Below, one piece after another: positions 43,177-51,934 of a DNA stretch of 64,000 nucleotides. Position 1 is the stretch's first letter. Every line of letters begins with the position of its first letter. A program made the translations under genes and the position numbers. Under the pieces are notes generated by a model. That model was not told where the DNA came from. It saw only the letters and a list, made by a program, of their open reading frames with translations, and ran no database searches. Source of the DNA: Niastella soli (lineage in GTDB: Bacteria > Bacteroidota > Bacteroidia > Chitinophagales > Chitinophagaceae); the NCBI RefSeq assembly GCF_017742245.1, contig NZ_JAGHKO010000001.1:773061-837060 (forward strand). The letters run 5' to 3'.

Positions 43177-44247
43177 TTAAAACAACTGGGCCGTAGATGC
43201 CGGCTCACCCAAAAACGTAGTTATTACCCGGGGAAAGGCGTAGTTGGATACTTGCTTCTTATCGATAAGTAAAAAATTGCTCAAGATGGGTAACGCTTCC
43301 TGTACTTTGATCTTTATAAACCGGCCATGTATGGTTTGATGGGTCAACTGTTGCCGGTACGTTCGGCTGATGCTTTCAACCTGGCATTGCTGGCCATTGA
43401 CCAGTTTTTTTAAGAATGGTAGTTTAGGAGTGATGTTTTCAATGGCATTGGGCGATTCAAACAAAACAAATTCAAATAAATTTTCCCATATATCCTTACC
43501 CGTTCTTTGTTTAATATACCACTTGCCCCTGTATTCTATGATAAAGTAGTAGAACCAGCGCTCTTTGCGTATAATTGACTTTTGCTTTACCGGTAACTGT
43601 GTTACGGTATTCTGCTTAAATGCTTCACACACTTTGTTCTGTATACAATCGCCGCATAATGGGTTTTGTGGCTTGCATATAACAGCGCCAAAGTCCATAA
43701 TGGCCTGGTTATAGATGCCTGGTCCATCATGGTGTAATAACGACTGTGCAAGGGTTTGAAACTCTTTCTTGCCTGCTGTAGTATCAATAGGGGTGTCAAT
43801 ACCAAAGTAACGGGCCAGTATGCGTTGTACGTTGCCATCCACCACTGCATGTGGTGCATTAAATGCAAAGGAGGAGATGGCAGCCGCCGTATACGGTCCA
43901 ATGCCGGGCAATGCTTTTATCTCATCATATGTAGCAGGGAATTTGCCTTTATGATCATGGGCTATTTTGCGGGCAGTAGCAATTAGGTTTTTACAACGGC
44001 TGTAATAACCAAGTCCTTCCCACATCTTAAAAACTTTCTCATCATTCGCTTTGGCCAAATGAATTATTGTAGGGAATGCTGCAATGAATTTTTCATAATA
44101 ACTCCTGCCTTGTTCAACTCTTGTTTGCTGCAGAATGATTTCACTCAACCATATTTTATAAGGGTCTTTCTCACCTTTCCATGGCATGGCTCTATTGTTA
44201 CTGTCCTTATTCCATTGTAATAACCTACGCGTAAAATCAGGTTTCAT
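43177..44247 (-). CDS. mutY: A/G-specific adenine glycosylase
   Basis: MutY removes adenine opposite 8-oxoguanine. The HhH-GPD core shows LSEIILQQTRVEQGRSYYEK (catalytic Glu in SEIILQQT), ALPGIGPYTAAAISSFAF and HAVVDGNVQRILAR, with the catalytic Asp in VDGNV. The 4Fe-4S loop is CKPQNPLCGDCIQNKVC (C-x6-C-x2-C-x5-C, around residues 193-209). The C-terminal NUDIX-like 8-oxoG recognition domain follows, with ERWFYYFIIEYRGKWYI. 356 aa is complete. It is followed by ssb on the same strand after a 220-bp gap. Confidence 0.97.
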   Translation of the reverse strand: MKPDFTRRLLQWNKDSNNRAMPWKGEKDPYKIWLSEIILQQTRVEQGRSYYEKFIAAFPTIIHLAKANDEKVFKMWEGLGYYSRCKNLIATARKIAHDHKGKFPATYDEIKALPGIGPYTAAAISSFAFNAPHAVVDGNVQRILARYFGIDTPIDTTAGKKEFQTLAQSLLHHDGPGIYNQAIMDFGAVICKPQNPLCGDCIQNKVCEAFKQNTVTQLPVKQKSIIRKERWFYYFIIEYRGKWYIKQRTGKDIWENLFEFVLFESPNAIENITPKLPFLKKLVNGQQCQVESISRTYRQQLTHQTIHGRFIKIKVQEALPILSNFLLIDKKQVSNYAFPRVITTFLGEPASTAQLF

Positions 44248-44658
44248 CTGAAAATATTAATTTATTGGGGCCAGATGGATCTTACCATCCCGATTTCATG
44301 GGGGATGGACGTTTCATGTAATTATTGCTCGTTTTTCCTGTATCCAGTCTGCCAACCGGCCATTTTTGGCTCTTGAATGGCTTTGTGAATGCGGGTTTTA
44401 CTCAAACTGAAAAAAATTGCTAATACTTGTTTGCAGCCGTTTTTATTCACAATTCAATGAAAATGAATGACTTTAGTAGAAAAACAGGCACAAAAATTGT
44501 TTAAAATTCATTTTCAATTGTTTATACTTTTCTTGCAAATGTGAAAATTTACCGTTAATTTCATTAAAGAATTGATTTAGTGTAGATTGCCTTTGACATT
44601 TCCTATGAAAATTTTTTCTAAAAATAAAAATTTGTAAACCCGTAAAAATTCATGCGAC
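44248..44658. other. Gene-free stretch between mutY and the HU-family gene
   Basis: AT-rich divergent region holding promoters for mutY (minus) and the HU-family gene (plus). I see no ORF, array or strong hairpin. No clear TAnnTTTG box could be placed. Confidence 0.4.
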
Positions 44659-44979
44659 ATGAGAAAGGCAGACCTCGTTAACCAAATATCGGAAAAAACA
44701 GGTATACCGAAGGTTGATGTGCTGGTTACGCTGGAGACCATGTTCAAGGAAGTAAAAGACACCTTGTCCCAGGGCGAGAACATCTACATTCGTGGATTTG
44801 GCAGCTTCATTACAAAAAAGAGAGCTGCTAAAATTGGCCGTAATATCAAAAAGAATATTGCGGTGCATATTCCCGAACATTTTATTCCTGCATTCAAACC
44901 AGCCAAAGAATTCGTTGCAGAAGTTAAAAAACTGCAATCAGTAAAAGAAGATCAACCAAACCCGGATGATGAGATGTAA
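44659..44979 (+). CDS. HU/IHF family DNA-binding protein, 106 aa
   Basis: A small histone-like architectural protein that bends DNA as a dimer. The fold is seen in DLVNQISEKTGIPKVDVLVT, then EVKDTLSQGENIYIRGFGSF, the beta arm KKRAAKIGRNIKKNIAVHIP and FIPAFKPAKEFVAEVKKL. The tail (VKEDQPNPDDEM) is acidic and longer than in E. coli HU. It could act as a general nucleoid protein or IHF-like subunit. It is next to mutY in many Bacteroidota and here is divergent from it. The TPR gene begins 25 bp after its stop codon, suggesting one operon. Confidence 0.95.
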   Translation: MRKADLVNQISEKTGIPKVDVLVTLETMFKEVKDTLSQGENIYIRGFGSFITKKRAAKIGRNIKKNIAVHIPEHFIPAFKPAKEFVAEVKKLQSVKEDQPNPDDEM

Positions 44980-45004
44980 ATTTGTTGCTTAAATGATTTG
45001 ATTC

Positions 45005-45850
45005 TTGAAAAAGCAACAATTGGTTCTGGTAGGCAGTGGAGTCGCGCTCCTGTGTCTGATCTTCTTTTTTGGTAAAACCATTCCCCCTAAAAAAAACCCT
45101 GGCCCTGTTGCAGCAGCGGCCAGTCCTAAAGAAATAAGTTTTACTGCCATTCTGGAAGCATCCAAGAAGCAGCTTACGCCTGCCCAGCAGGCCCAGGTTG
45201 CTCAGTTGGAAACGGCCGTGGTGCGTGGTGACGTAAAAGAACAGCAGATAAAGGTGTATAAACAGCTGGCCGGCTTCTGGAGAGATACGGCGCATTTGCT
45301 CCTTCCCTTCGGTTATTATATGGCTGAAGCCGCTAAATTGGAAAATTCTCAAAAAAGTCTCACCTTTGCTGCCCAATTCTTTTTAGAAGGCATTCGCCGC
45401 CAGGATAACCCAGGGTTACAGCGGTGGATGGGAATTGAAGCTAAAGAGTTATTTGAGAAGGCATTACAAATTGCTCCGGACAATGATTCACTTAAAATTG
45501 GCCTGGGTAGTTGCTACCTCCTCGGAGGCATCAGCGACTCGCCAATGGAAGGGATCATGAAAATCAGAGAAGTGGCCGAACGGGATCCGGAAAATATGTA
45601 TGCGCAATTTATGCTCGGTTTAGGCGGTATGGTTTCGGGACAGTTTGACAAAGCGACTGAACGCCTGCTGAAAGTAGTGCATCATCAGCCTGATAACCTG
45701 GAAGCGATAATGATGCTGGCTGAAGCCTATGAACGGCAAAACGACAAGGCAAGTGCAGTGAAATGGTATAAGGAAGGAAAGAAGCACATTCATAATGCCG
45801 AGGTTGTTAAAGAAATCGACGAACGCATAATATTACTTGGTAATAAATAA
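45005..45850 (+). CDS. TPR repeat membrane-anchored protein (TTG start), 281 aa
   Basis: A membrane anchor (LVLVGSGVALLCLIFFFG, about residues 6-23) precedes a Pro/Ala-rich linker and at least three TPR-like motifs (for example GIEAKELFEKALQIAPDNDS and VSGQFDKATERLLKVVHHQP, then NLEAIMMLAEAYERQNDKAS). A TTG at 45005 is the first start after an in-frame stop codon at 44999-45001; no ATG is closer than the middle of the gene. It shares an operon with the upstream HU-family gene and probably with the 31-aa gene and rng downstream. The TPRs imply a scaffold role; partners are unknown. Confidence 0.88.
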   Translation: MKKQQLVLVGSGVALLCLIFFFGKTIPPKKNPGPVAAAASPKEISFTAILEASKKQLTPAQQAQVAQLETAVVRGDVKEQQIKVYKQLAGFWRDTAHLLLPFGYYMAEAAKLENSQKSLTFAAQFFLEGIRRQDNPGLQRWMGIEAKELFEKALQIAPDNDSLKIGLGSCYLLGGISDSPMEGIMKIREVAERDPENMYAQFMLGLGGMVSGQFDKATERLLKVVHHQPDNLEAIMMLAEAYERQNDKASAVKWYKEGKKHIHNAEVVKEIDERIILLGNK

Positions 45851-45913
45851 TTAAACCTGTCCGGCAAAGACATTTGAAACAGTATTATTTAATTTTAAAC
45901 TCATTGGTGTAAT

Positions 45914-46009
45914 ATGCCTTGTGGTAAAAAAAGAAAGCGTCATAAAATAGCCACGCACAAGCGTAAAAAAAGATTAAGAAAAAATCGGCATAAGAAGAAG
46001 AACCGCTAG
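45914..46009 (+). CDS. Tiny Arg/Lys-rich protein (AURKAIP1/COX24-type), 31 aa
   Basis: A complete small gene of 31 codons: the protein begins MPCGKKRKRHKIATHKRKKR and continues LRKNRHKKKNR. It is extremely basic and resembles the COX24/AURKAIP1 (mS38-like) family that appears in Bacteroidota before ribonuclease G and is thought to be ribosome-associated. It was called from the conserved sequence and position. It lies 63 bp after the TPR gene and about 195 bp before rng, with its own terminator hairpin at 46024-46054. No homologous function is proven here. Confidence 0.85.
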   Translation: MPCGKKRKRHKIATHKRKKRLRKNRHKKKNR

Positions 46010-46023
46010 TTTTATCTTCTTGA

Positions 46024-46054
46024 AAAAGGTCGCGCCTTTCCGGCGAGGCCTTTT
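46024..46054 (+). terminator. Terminator hairpin after the 31-aa gene
   Basis: AAAAGG (46024-46029) pairs with CCTTTT (46049-46054) around the inner CGCC/GGCG stem. It is followed by CCTTCTTTCG, not a pure T tract, so termination may be partial. It is 14 bp after the stop codon. Confidence 0.55.
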
Positions 46055-46204
46055 CCTTCTTTCGCTGAATCTAGTTATGTTGTCATTTATTACAGGTTAC
46101 TTTAGGGTACTTACTAGGCTGATTCTGATACCTGACAACTAATTCCTCTTCAGCACCTTTCCTTGTAGTGATGAGATGGTTTAGACGGTATAAAGACAGT
46201 ACGC

Positions 46205-47755
46205 TTGAATAAGGAACTAATTATAAATGCAGCGCCTCAGGGTGTTGAAATCGCCCTATTAGAGGACAAGAAACTCGTGGAATTGCATCATGAAAAAGCT
46301 GATGCAAGCTTCGCGGTGGGAGACCTATATCTCGGAAAAGTAAAGAAACTCATCCCTGGACTTAATGCTGCATTCGTTGATGTAGGATTTGAAAAGGATG
46401 CCTTCCTTCACTATACAGATCTTAGCCCATACGCCCGATCGTTGTTGAAATTCACCCAGCTGGCTATTAATGATAACAGCCCCCAGGGTTTCAACTTCGC
46501 CAACTTCCAGGTTGAACCGGAAATTATAAAAACCGGTAAAATCAACGAAGTATTAAGCGGTAAGCCGAATATTCTGGTGCAGATATTGAAAGAACCCATC
46601 GCCGCAAAAGGCCCCCGCCTTAGTTGCGAAATTTCCCTCCCCGGACGTTTTGTAGTAATCACTCCTTTTAATGATATAGTAGCCGTTTCCCGCAAGATCC
46701 ATTCTGCTGAGGAAAGAAAACGGTTACAGAAAATTGTGGAGGCTATTAAACCCAAAAATTTTGGGGTAATAGTTCGCACAGCTGCAGAAGGAAAAAATAC
46801 TGCCGAATTGCACGAGGACCTGGCCGAACTGGTTGAGACCTGGGAAACTATTCAAAGAAATCTGAAAGGTGCAGTGGCCCCAGCTAAAATATTGAGTGAG
46901 CAAACAAAAACCACCAGTATTTTGCGCGACCTGCTGAATGAAGACTTTAACCGGGTTGTTGTAAATGATCGGAATATTTATAACGATACCCGTAACTACA
47001 TCCAGCGCATTGCCCCCGAAAAAGCAGAAATTGTCTCCTATTATAATAATGGGTTGCCGATTTTTGACCAGTATGGTATTACCAAACAGGTGAAAGCCGC
47101 CTTTGGTAAAACCGTTAACCTGCCCAGCGGAGCCTATCTTATTATTGAACATACAGAAGCCCTGCACGTAATTGATGTAAACAGCGGATATAAAAGCGTT
47201 GGAAATAACCAGGAACAAAATGCCCTGGAAACCAACCTCGAAGCTGCTGCGGAAATTTCCCGCCAATTACGGCTACGTGACCTGGGTGGTATTATTGTGG
47301 TTGACTTCATTGATATGAAGCTGCCCGATAATAAACGCAAGTTGCTGGAGGCCATGGAAGAATGCATGCGCCCCGACAGGGCCAAGCACGCCGTGCTGCC
47401 TATTTCCAAATTCGGGCTAATGCAGATTACCCGGCAGCGGATGAAACCTGAGGTAAATATCAATACCCAGGAAGTTTGTCCCAGCTGCGCCGGAACTGGT
47501 AAAATATCTTCTACCCTGCTGCTGGAGGATGAAATTGAAAAGAACCTTAGTTATCTTATCACCCACCAGCATAAAGACCTTACCCTGGTTGTTCATCCCA
47601 TTATGCATGCATACCTTACCAAAGGCCTGTTTAAATCAAGACAGTGGAAATGGAGATGGAAATACGGCCAGAAGGTCAAGATCAGGGAGAATACCAATTA
47701 TCACCTCACTGAATTCCATTTCTTCGACAAACACGACGACGAAATAAAATTATAG
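46205..47755 (+). CDS. rng: Ribonuclease E/G (RNase G-like), TTG start
   Basis: RNase G processes rRNA 5' ends and decays mRNA. 516 aa, no long C-terminal scaffold, so G-type rather than full RNase E. The N-terminal S1 domain is in YLGKVKKLIPGLNAAFVDVG; the DNase-I-like catalytic part has IEHTEALHVIDVNSGYKS and the Mg-binding LGGIIVVDFIDMKLPDNKR. The zinc-link Cys residues are in EVCPSCAGTGKIS. The start is TTG at 46205, directly at MNKELIINAAPQGVEI where homologues begin; no ATG fits. A perfect 17-bp hairpin terminator follows. Confidence 0.95.
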   Translation: MNKELIINAAPQGVEIALLEDKKLVELHHEKADASFAVGDLYLGKVKKLIPGLNAAFVDVGFEKDAFLHYTDLSPYARSLLKFTQLAINDNSPQGFNFANFQVEPEIIKTGKINEVLSGKPNILVQILKEPIAAKGPRLSCEISLPGRFVVITPFNDIVAVSRKIHSAEERKRLQKIVEAIKPKNFGVIVRTAAEGKNTAELHEDLAELVETWETIQRNLKGAVAPAKILSEQTKTTSILRDLLNEDFNRVVVNDRNIYNDTRNYIQRIAPEKAEIVSYYNNGLPIFDQYGITKQVKAAFGKTVNLPSGAYLIIEHTEALHVIDVNSGYKSVGNNQEQNALETNLEAAAEISRQLRLRDLGGIIVVDFIDMKLPDNKRKLLEAMEECMRPDRAKHAVLPISKFGLMQITRQRMKPEVNINTQEVCPSCAGTGKISSTLLLEDEIEKNLSYLITHQHKDLTLVVHPIMHAYLTKGLFKSRQWKWRWKYGQKVKIRENTNYHLTEFHFFDKHDDEIKL

Positions 47756-47785
47756 CCCCAAGGCTACCGCCAACTGGCAATAAAT

Positions 47786-47825
47786 AAAATGCAAAATTCC
47801 CGACCATCGGGAATTTTGCATTTTT
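47786..47825 (+). terminator. Intrinsic terminator of rng
   Basis: A perfect 17-bp stem AAAATGCAAAATTCCCG (47786-47802) with CGGGAATTTTGCATTTT (47808-47824), loop ACCAT, followed by T. It begins 31 bp after the rng stop codon. Confidence 0.92.
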
Positions 47826-48030
47826 AGGCATTCCCGTTCAGAGAAAACTTACAGGATCCCTTCGGTTATTTTTCGCTTGTCCTCCGGTTAGCCTTCGACT
47901 ATCCCAATATTGGAAAACATGCAGGAAAAGTGTATGGTATGGTTAATGGAAGCTAATCTGCCATCAAGATGACCAGATCATTAAATTGTCTATTGCTTAT
48001 AGTAATTGCTATTGATTCTCAGGTGGGTAT

Positions 48031-48062
48031 AAAAAAAGGATCGGGCAAGAAATTGCCCGATC
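48031..48062 (-). terminator. Orphan minus-strand terminator-like hairpin
   Basis: GATCGGGCAA (48039-48048), loop GAAA, TTGCCCGATC (48053-48062), perfect 10-bp stem. On the minus strand it is followed by seven T residues. No minus-strand gene is known to its right before 48281, so it is an orphan. Confidence 0.6.
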
Positions 48063-48151
48063 GAAATATAAAACCAGAAAGGCGTAGGGAAAAAAGTGAA
48101 TCAGACATGTCAAAATTATTTTTAAAAACTATACCGCAAAGAATTAATTGG

Positions 48152-48195
48152 TAAGTGTGCAGTTTTGCCAATAAGTGCGCATTTATTGCCGATAA
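48152..48195. repeat. About 20-bp direct repeats resembling an IS21-type end
   Basis: Three tandem phrases, TAAGTGTGCAGTTTTGCCAA, TAAGTGCGCATTTATTGCCG and TAAGTGTGTAGG, with a period of about 20-21 bp. Clusters of such repeats built on TAAGTGNGCA are typical of IS21-family termini. No istA/istB gene remains in the window, so a solo end or remnant is the likely reading (inference). Confidence 0.45.
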
Positions 48196-48280
48196 GTGTG
48201 TAGGTAAATTCTTCAAATTACCTAGATCACCTCCCATTTACTCTTCTTTTGCACGCATAATCCATTCATGTTCTTGCCAT

Positions 48281-48315
48281 AACAAAAAAAACCCGCTCGC
48301 CAGCAAACGAACGGG
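48281..48315 (-). terminator. Intrinsic terminator of the zinc metallopeptidase gene
   Basis: CCCGcTCG (48292-48299) pairs with CGAaCGGG (48308-48315); on the minus strand it is followed by eight T residues. It lies 84 bp beyond the peptidase stop codon. Confidence 0.75.
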
Positions 48316-48398
48316 GCACATCCTCTAAATCAAAATTTGCAATATATGTTAGAAATAAGGCGGTTCTGAATTCGGAAGTATTTACTAATTGTCTTCAC

Positions 48399-49088
48399 CT
48401 AATTCTTGTTTCTGCCACCCAGAAATATAAATATATATTGAACCAGGGTAGCGATGGAAGCCAGGGCAGCCACCACATACGTTAAGGCAGCCCATTTAAG
48501 CGCGTCTTTTGCCTGCGGGTACTCCCGTGCGTCGGTGATCCTGCTGCGATTTAACCAGGCCAGGGCTCTTCTGCTGGCATCCAGCTCAACAGGCAGCGTA
48601 ATTACTGAAAATAAGGTAGTTAGGGCAAAAAGTATAATTCCTCCCAGCAATAAAGCCGGGAAAGCATTAACGGCCAGCACTCCAAAGAATAATACCCATT
48701 GCACAATGCCCGAGCTGAACATTACCACAGGTACCAGCTTGCTACGCATTGCTAACCATTGATAAGCAGTGGCATGCTGCACCGCGTGGCCACATTCGTG
48801 GGCAGCCACAGCCGCAGAAGCAACTGATATACCATTATATACGTCTTCACTGAGGTTTACCGTTTTGGTAGCAGGGTCATAATGGTCGCTTAAAAAGCCG
48901 TTGGAAGACCTAACCTGAACATCGTATATACCATTATCACGTAACATTTTCATTGCCACATCCCTACCCGTTAAACCGGCTGTCAGTGGCACCCGGCTGT
49001 ACTTTGCAAATTTGCCTTTTAGCACACCGGACACCACCATACTGATCACTAAAAACAGGATCGAAATCAACCAAATTTCTGGTGTCAT
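48399..49088 (-). CDS. YugP-type zinc metallopeptidase, 229 aa
   Basis: A membrane-bound peptidase family with the HExxH-like motif AAVAAHECGHAVQHA (around residues 97-111). The N-terminal helix (EIWLISILFLVISMVVSG) and C-terminal helices (VVMFSSGIVQWVLFFGVLAV, ALTYVVAALASIATLVQYIF) anchor it. SRVPLTAGLTGRDVAMKMLR and SDHYDPATKTVNLSEDVYNG are the family's other blocks. The ATG at 49086-49088 was chosen, ten codons after the first in-frame start. Its substrate is unknown. Confidence 0.9.
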   Translation of the reverse strand: MTPEIWLISILFLVISMVVSGVLKGKFAKYSRVPLTAGLTGRDVAMKMLRDNGIYDVQVRSSNGFLSDHYDPATKTVNLSEDVYNGISVASAAVAAHECGHAVQHATAYQWLAMRSKLVPVVMFSSGIVQWVLFFGVLAVNAFPALLLGGIILFALTTLFSVITLPVELDASRRALAWLNRSRITDAREYPQAKDALKWAALTYVVAALASIATLVQYIFIFLGGRNKN

Positions 49089-49707
49089 TTTTCTTACTCT
49101 TTTTTTAATTAATAACAATAATCTATCAAATCAGTTACCATTTTATTTGAGTATTTTTTACGCCATTTTTCGTCAGAAAACAGGGGCCTTTTTGTCATTA
49201 TGTTAGCGTATAATCGCAGTGGGCTGACATTTTATCACCTGCTTTTTGACCAATTTCTTAAAATTGTATTAAAATATGATTATCAATACTTTATGGCACT
49301 AATTCACAAATTTGTGCAATCGATTATAAGGCCTTGGAATTTATTCACAACCCCAAAAAATAATTTTGTTATGTGGCGCTTATTTGTAATTTAGTGCAAG
49401 AATTTAATGGGTTAGTAAGTAAAGGGTCAACAGCAATGTTGGCCTTTTTACTTTTAAAAAAAAGCGCTGGTTTTTCACCTCTTTTTTTCAGCATTTTTCG
49501 GTTACCTCATCATACAAAAAAGTATTGTTTTGATCATTCATTTTTCTGTACTATCATACCACCCTCCACGCTGTTTTTATTTTTCATTAACATCATTGAT
49601 CTGATATCCTCTATCAAAAATCATCCCGCACCAATTCATCTGTTCATTCCACAGTTGTTTTCATGCCGCTGTTTAATTACCGATGCGCTTTTCATTAACT
49701 TTATCGC
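49089..49707. other. Gene-free stretch upstream of radA
   Basis: AT-rich divergent region. A perfect 12-bp palindrome CACAAATTTGTG (49305-49316) could be an operator. Two plus-strand frames (49200-49394 and 49373-49771) are AT-rich and not convincing genes. -7-like TAACTTTA lies 4 bp before the radA ATG. Confidence 0.45.
49696..49703 (+). promoter_or_regulatory. -7-like box TAACTTTA just before radA
   Basis: A near match to TAnnTTTG (last base A), ending four bases before the radA ATG. If used, the message is leaderless. Confidence 0.4.
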
Positions 49708-51081
49708 ATGGCTAAAGTTAAATCAGCATTCTTCTGTTCTAATTGTGGATATGAAAGTGCAAAATGGTTAGGAAAATGTCCATCATGTGGAACCTGGAAT
49801 ACTTTTGTTGAAGAAGTTATTTCAAAACCATCCGTTAAAAAAGAAAATGGATGGGATGACTATCACGAAGAAACAAAATCTATTCGCACCATTGCATTAC
49901 ACAGCATCACCAGCACCGAACAGATACGCATTACTACATCCGATGCAGAATTAAACAGAGTATTAGGTGGTGGTATAGTGCCTGGCAGTATTGTATTAAT
50001 AGCCGGTGAACCTGGTATTGGTAAATCAACATTGTTTTTACAAAACGGTTTACAGTTACAGAATAAAACTGTATTATATATCAGCGGTGAAGAAAGTGAG
50101 CAGCAGATAAAGATGCGGGCCGACAGACTTAATATACAGAACGATAATTTTTACCTGCTTACAGAAACCGTAACCCAAACTATTTTTCAGGAGATCAAAA
50201 AACTAAAGCCCCACCTGGTTATCGTTGACTCTATTCAAACCATTCAATCGCCATATATCGACTCGTCACCCGGAAGCATATCCCAGATCAGGGAATCGGC
50301 GGCTGAGTTTCAACGTTTCGCCAAGGAAACCAATACACCTGTTTTCCTTATTGGCCATATTACTAAAGACGGTAGCATAGCCGGTCCAAAAATTCTGGAG
50401 CATATGGTTGATACTGTACTGCAGTTTGAAGGCGACCGTCATTATGCTTATCGTATTTTACGAACCATCAAGAACCGTTTTGGCAGCACCTCAGAACTGG
50501 GCATTTATGAAATGACCGGTGCCGGAATGCGGGTAGTGAGCAATCCAAGCGAGATACTGATGACACCAAAGGAAGACCGCCTGAGTGGAATTGCTATTGC
50601 GGCCACTATTGAAGGCATGCGTCCGTTGTTGATTGAGGTGCAGGCTCTGGTTACTCAATCGGTGTATGGAACACCACAACGTACCGTATCTGGTTTCGAT
50701 CTGCGGCGTTTACAATTGCTGCTGGCAGTACTGGAAAAGAAAGGAGGCTTTCATTTCGGCGTAAAAGATGTTTTTTTGAACATTGCGGGTGGTTTGAAGG
50801 TAGAAGACCCCTCGATCGATCTCGCCGTTTTATGCGCTCTCCTGAGCTCCTACGAAGATGTCCCATTGCCTCCACATGTTTGTTTTGCCGGTGAAGTGGG
50901 ATTGAGCGGAGAAGTACGAGCCGTTCACCGCGTAGAACAACGGATACAGGAAGCCGAAAAACTCGGTTTTGAAAAGATCATCGTTTCGCGGTACGGACAA
51001 AAATCAATAGCAAAACATACTGGTAATATTGAAGTGGTTCCCATGGGCCGTGTAGAAGAAGTTTATCAATACCTCTTTTAA
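49708..51081 (+). CDS. radA: DNA repair protein RadA (Sms)
   Basis: RadA helps branch migration and recombinational repair together with RecA. An N-terminal C4 zinc finger uses Cys10, 13, 24 and 27. The RecA-like core has Walker A GEPGIGKST near residues 100-108, Walker B LVIVDSIQT and the RadA KNRFG motif (KNRFGSTSELGIYEM, around residue 256). The Lon-like C-terminal domain spans GGFHFGVKDVFLNIAGGLKV through FEKIIVSRYGQ. 457 aa is full length. It starts with ATG and is followed by the comF-like gene after 103 bp. Confidence 0.97.
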   Translation: MAKVKSAFFCSNCGYESAKWLGKCPSCGTWNTFVEEVISKPSVKKENGWDDYHEETKSIRTIALHSITSTEQIRITTSDAELNRVLGGGIVPGSIVLIAGEPGIGKSTLFLQNGLQLQNKTVLYISGEESEQQIKMRADRLNIQNDNFYLLTETVTQTIFQEIKKLKPHLVIVDSIQTIQSPYIDSSPGSISQIRESAAEFQRFAKETNTPVFLIGHITKDGSIAGPKILEHMVDTVLQFEGDRHYAYRILRTIKNRFGSTSELGIYEMTGAGMRVVSNPSEILMTPKEDRLSGIAIAATIEGMRPLLIEVQALVTQSVYGTPQRTVSGFDLRRLQLLLAVLEKKGGFHFGVKDVFLNIAGGLKVEDPSIDLAVLCALLSSYEDVPLPPHVCFAGEVGLSGEVRAVHRVEQRIQEAEKLGFEKIIVSRYGQKSIAKHTGNIEVVPMGRVEEVYQYLF

Positions 51082-51184
51082 TCTCGACTGTTGAATATCA
51101 GTAATGAATTTTGAAGGTGTACTATTTCAACATTAAAATATTCGATATTTCAGGGGCCTGGCTAGTAGCAGTTAACCTACTGCT

Positions 51185-51880
51185 ATGTTTAAAAACATAT
51201 TACATCCTTTACTACATCTCTTCATTCCCCACCACTGCGCCGGTTGCGGCAGTGACATTATGAGCCGGCAACAGGTTTTATGTATGCAATGCATAAACCG
51301 GTTGCCGGTAACTGGGTTTCATCACCATGGCGGCAACCCCGTAGAAAAAATTTTCTGGGGCCGCTTGCCGATCACCGCTGCCACCAGTTACCTGTACTTT
51401 TCTAAAGATTCGTTGTTACAACACATTGTTCATGAATTAAAATACAAAGGCAATAAAGAGTTGGGATTTTTTTTAGGCCGCAAAATGGGTGAAACATTGT
51501 TACAAACCCATCGCTTTAACAATATCGATGCCCTGGTGCCATTACCGCTGTTTGCAGCCCGGGAACGAAAGCGAGGTTATAATCAGGCATCTATTTTATG
51601 CAGGGGCATGGCGGCCGTTTTATCGCTTCCTGTGCTTGAACATATTGTCCACCGCCACACATTAAGCGATACCCAAACAAACAAGAACCGTATTAACCGC
51701 TGGCTGAACATGCAGGGCAAATTTGAATTGAAACAACCGGCAATGATTTCCGGGAAACATATATTATTGGTTGATGATGTAATAACCACTGGCGCCACCC
51801 TGGAGGCATGCGGTCAGCAACTTTTAACTGCTGCCGACACCCGGGTAAGCATAATGACCATGGCATTTACAATAAAATAA
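51185..51880 (+). CDS. ComF family phosphoribosyltransferase-like protein, 231 aa
   Basis: ComF proteins act in DNA uptake during competence. A zinc finger (CAGCGSDIMSRQQVLCMQC, around residues 18-36) leads into a PRTase domain with the PRPP loop ILLVDDVITTGATLEACG (around 193-210). A VPLPLFAARERKRGYNQA block near 120 is the family's other signature. It lies downstream of radA and 17 kb from comEC, so natural competence is plausible but not shown. Confidence 0.9.
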   Translation: MFKNILHPLLHLFIPHHCAGCGSDIMSRQQVLCMQCINRLPVTGFHHHGGNPVEKIFWGRLPITAATSYLYFSKDSLLQHIVHELKYKGNKELGFFLGRKMGETLLQTHRFNNIDALVPLPLFAARERKRGYNQASILCRGMAAVLSLPVLEHIVHRHTLSDTQTNKNRINRWLNMQGKFELKQPAMISGKHILLVDDVITTGATLEACGQQLLTAADTRVSIMTMAFTIK

Positions 51881-51934
51881 ACTCAAGAGCTGCGTCGTTT
51901 TATCTGTATCCGAAAACCTGTATTTTTACAGAAC

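Noticed and set aside
47969-48154. 61-codon plus-strand ORF after rng
   Set aside because: It has no family feature and lies in a gap between a terminator and an IS-like remnant.
49373-49771. 132-codon ORF upstream of radA
   Set aside because: Very Phe/Ile-rich and overlapping the radA start in another frame; typical of AT-rich non-coding DNA.
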